9,025 nucleotides of DNA from Planctomycetota bacterium. Lineage in GTDB: Bacteria > Planctomycetota > B129-G9. The stretch lies in NCBI GenBank assembly GCA_003644325.1, contig QNCA01000037.1:1-9025 (forward strand). Direction: 5' to 3'. Positions within the stretch are counted from its first letter, which is position 1. The number at the start of each line of letters is the position of its first letter. The translations under genes were made by a program, and so were the position numbers. Below the pieces are notes generated by a model. That model was given only the letters and a program-made list of their open reading frames with translations, made no database searches and was not told where the DNA came from. Shown here one piece after another: positions 6,160-9,025 of this stretch.

Positions 6160-7152
6160 TCAGATGGTTTCGTTGGGTTGGGTGCGACGGGAGAGGAGTA
6201 TCGCTTTGTGATTCTTGTGTATGCCGGGCTTACCCTTGAACTTCAGTTTGCCCTCTATGCTGAGGGAGATTTCGCTGTTCGCGGGCCTGTCGGTCTGGAT
6301 GATGTGGCCTTCTTGCAGGTCCATCAGGTCTGAAAGCCTGATGCCGGACTCGCACAGGTAGCATACCAGTTCAAGGGTGGCCTTGGAGATGTTGTCTCGT
6401 ATCTGTTCCGAGAAGTTTTTCGGTTCGTGCCGCTTGGGCTGGGAGAGCCAGGTCTGGGCGGTGAAGCCGGAGATAATCGGTTCGATGACGACGAAGGGGA
6501 AGCAGAGGTTGAGCAGGCCGGAAGATTTGCCGACCTTGGCCTCGAAGCGCGCAACCACGACCGCTTCGTTGGGCGAGCGAATCTGCATGAGTTGGGGGTT
6601 GGACTCGTTCTTGGTGACCGCGAAGTCGAGTTCGTATATGTTGGCCCAGGCGGCTTTGAGTTGCTCGAGTGCTCGCTGGACCATCTGGCTCGTGAGGCGC
6701 TGCTCAATCTGCGTGAGCGGCCTGGCCGGCAGGGCGCTGCCGGCGACGCCCCCGCCCAGCAGACGGTCTATTATCGGGAATATGGTGGAGGGGCTGATTT
6801 CCAATATGGCGTCCCCGTCCAGCGGCTTCACCTCGAGCAGGTTGAAGGATGTGGGGTTGGGCAACGAGGAGATGAACTCCCCGTAGTTTATCTGTTCCAC
6901 CGCCAGCAGGTTGACCTCGACGATGGTGCGTATCATGGCGGAGAGCGTAGCGCCGAGGTTCCTGGCGAAAATTTCGTTGACGTTGTGCAGGGCGCGGAGT
7001 TGCTCCTTACTGACGCGCTCGGGGCGCTTGAAGTCGTACTGCTGTATCTCTTCGCCCCCGGCGGCCGGGCCGCCCTCCCCTGTGACGACGTTGCCTTTCT
7101 TGACCGCCTCCAGCAGTGCGTCAACTTCGCTCTGGTCCAGAATGTCCGCCAT
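6160..7152 (-). CDS. fliM: flagellar motor switch protein FliM
   Basis: FliM is a C-ring component of the flagellar basal body. It binds phosphorylated CheY and, with FliG and FliN, sets the rotation direction. The 330-residue product is normal length. It starts with the CheY-binding peptide LDQSEVDALL (5-14), followed by a flexible Gly/Glu linker. The middle domain (about 45-230) contains the family GGxG block LLGGGVAG (131-138). The C-terminal FliN-like/SpoA domain (about 245-320) includes DLMDLQEGHII (275-285). The start chosen is the ATG at 7152, where AGGA lies about 8 bases upstream and the CheY peptide follows directly. A GTG at 7167 in the same frame overlaps the upstream stop as GTGA and would add five residues. 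The gene is the third of an operon after eno and the ftsB-like gene. No fliN, fliG or other flagellar gene is in the window. Confidence 0.97.
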   Translation of the reverse strand: MADILDQSEVDALLEAVKKGNVVTGEGGPAAGGEEIQQYDFKRPERVSKEQLRALHNVNEIFARNLGATLSAMIRTIVEVNLLAVEQINYGEFISSLPNPTSFNLLEVKPLDGDAILEISPSTIFPIIDRLLGGGVAGSALPARPLTQIEQRLTSQMVQRALEQLKAAWANIYELDFAVTKNESNPQLMQIRSPNEAVVVARFEAKVGKSSGLLNLCFPFVVIEPIISGFTAQTWLSQPKRHEPKNFSEQIRDNISKATLELVCYLCESGIRLSDLMDLQEGHIIQTDRPANSEISLSIEGKLKFKGKPGIHKNHKAILLSRRTQPNETI

Positions 7153-7163
7153 GTCGGGCGTCC

Positions 7164-8879
<1,716 letters not shown>

Positions 8880-8892
8880 GGGAGGGGAGCAT

Positions 8893-9025
8893 GTAAGAAT
8901 CTTGGAAAGGCCGCACCGGTGACCGTCACCATTACCCATTCGGACCCTGACGGGTCCTCGGGGCGAGGACCCGGAACGGGCGGAGCGCAGACGCTCTGAA
9001 GGAGCGGCCCGCTCGTAGATGGTGA
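8893..9025. repeat. second copy of the palindromic repeat family, cut by the window edge
   Basis: The left arm (8893-8940) begins GTAAGAATCTTGG and contains GGTGACCGTCACC. It matches the reverse complement of the arm at 1841-1890 at about 38 of 50 positions without gaps (counted by eye). The last 13 bases, 9013-9025, are identical to the reverse complement of 1805-1817, so a right arm starts here and should continue for about 36 bases past the window. Between the arms are GC-rich hairpins: GGGTCCTC/GAGGACCC (8952-8972), GAGCG/CGCTC (8983-8996) and GAGCG/CGCTC (9002-9014). No coding frame is convincing. Confidence 0.7.

Overview
The window carries seven protein genes, all from ordinary bacterial families. 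It reads as a chromosomal segment of a GC-rich, Gram-negative-type bacterium with a flagellum. The evidence is a YidC with the large periplasmic domain found in two-membrane bacteria, an FtsB-like division protein, and a full-length FliM. The phylum cannot be fixed from sequence alone. The intergenic repeats resemble those I associate with Planctomycetes-like and candidate-phylum genomes, but that is a weak impression.

Layout, right to left on the minus strand. An enolase gene (eno, 8736-7462) has a well-formed sigma70-type promoter. It overlaps an ftsB/divIC-like gene (7475-7164), which abuts or overlaps fliM (7152-6160). This looks like one operon joining glycolysis, septum formation and the flagellar switch. 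Next comes a lone plus-strand radical SAM/SPASM gene (5022-6071), convergent with fliM. A 409-base AT-richer gap (4613-5021) follows, holding divergent promoter candidates, a hairpin in a leader, and a 9-bp tandem repeat with inverted partners. A second minus-strand operon then runs metallophosphoesterase (4612-3863), yidC (3863-1965), mnmE (1726-392). The phosphoesterase stop and the yidC start share a base. yidC and mnmE are separated by 238 bases occupied mostly by a 121-bp palindromic repeat.

The left 391 bases hold no convincing gene. They do hold a strong minus-strand promoter (TTGACA-17-TAGAAT) followed about 60 bases later by a hairpin with a T-rich tail. That fits either a roughly 100-nt small RNA or an attenuated leader for a gene beyond the left edge.

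The main non-coding signal is a repeat family. An arm with the core GGTGACNGTCACC occurs twice, in inverted orientation, at 1769-1889. It occurs again at 8893-8940, with the start of its inverted partner at the right window edge (9013-9025). I see no defence system, CRISPR array, tRNA, rRNA or transposase gene, and no evidence for a wholly new protein system.
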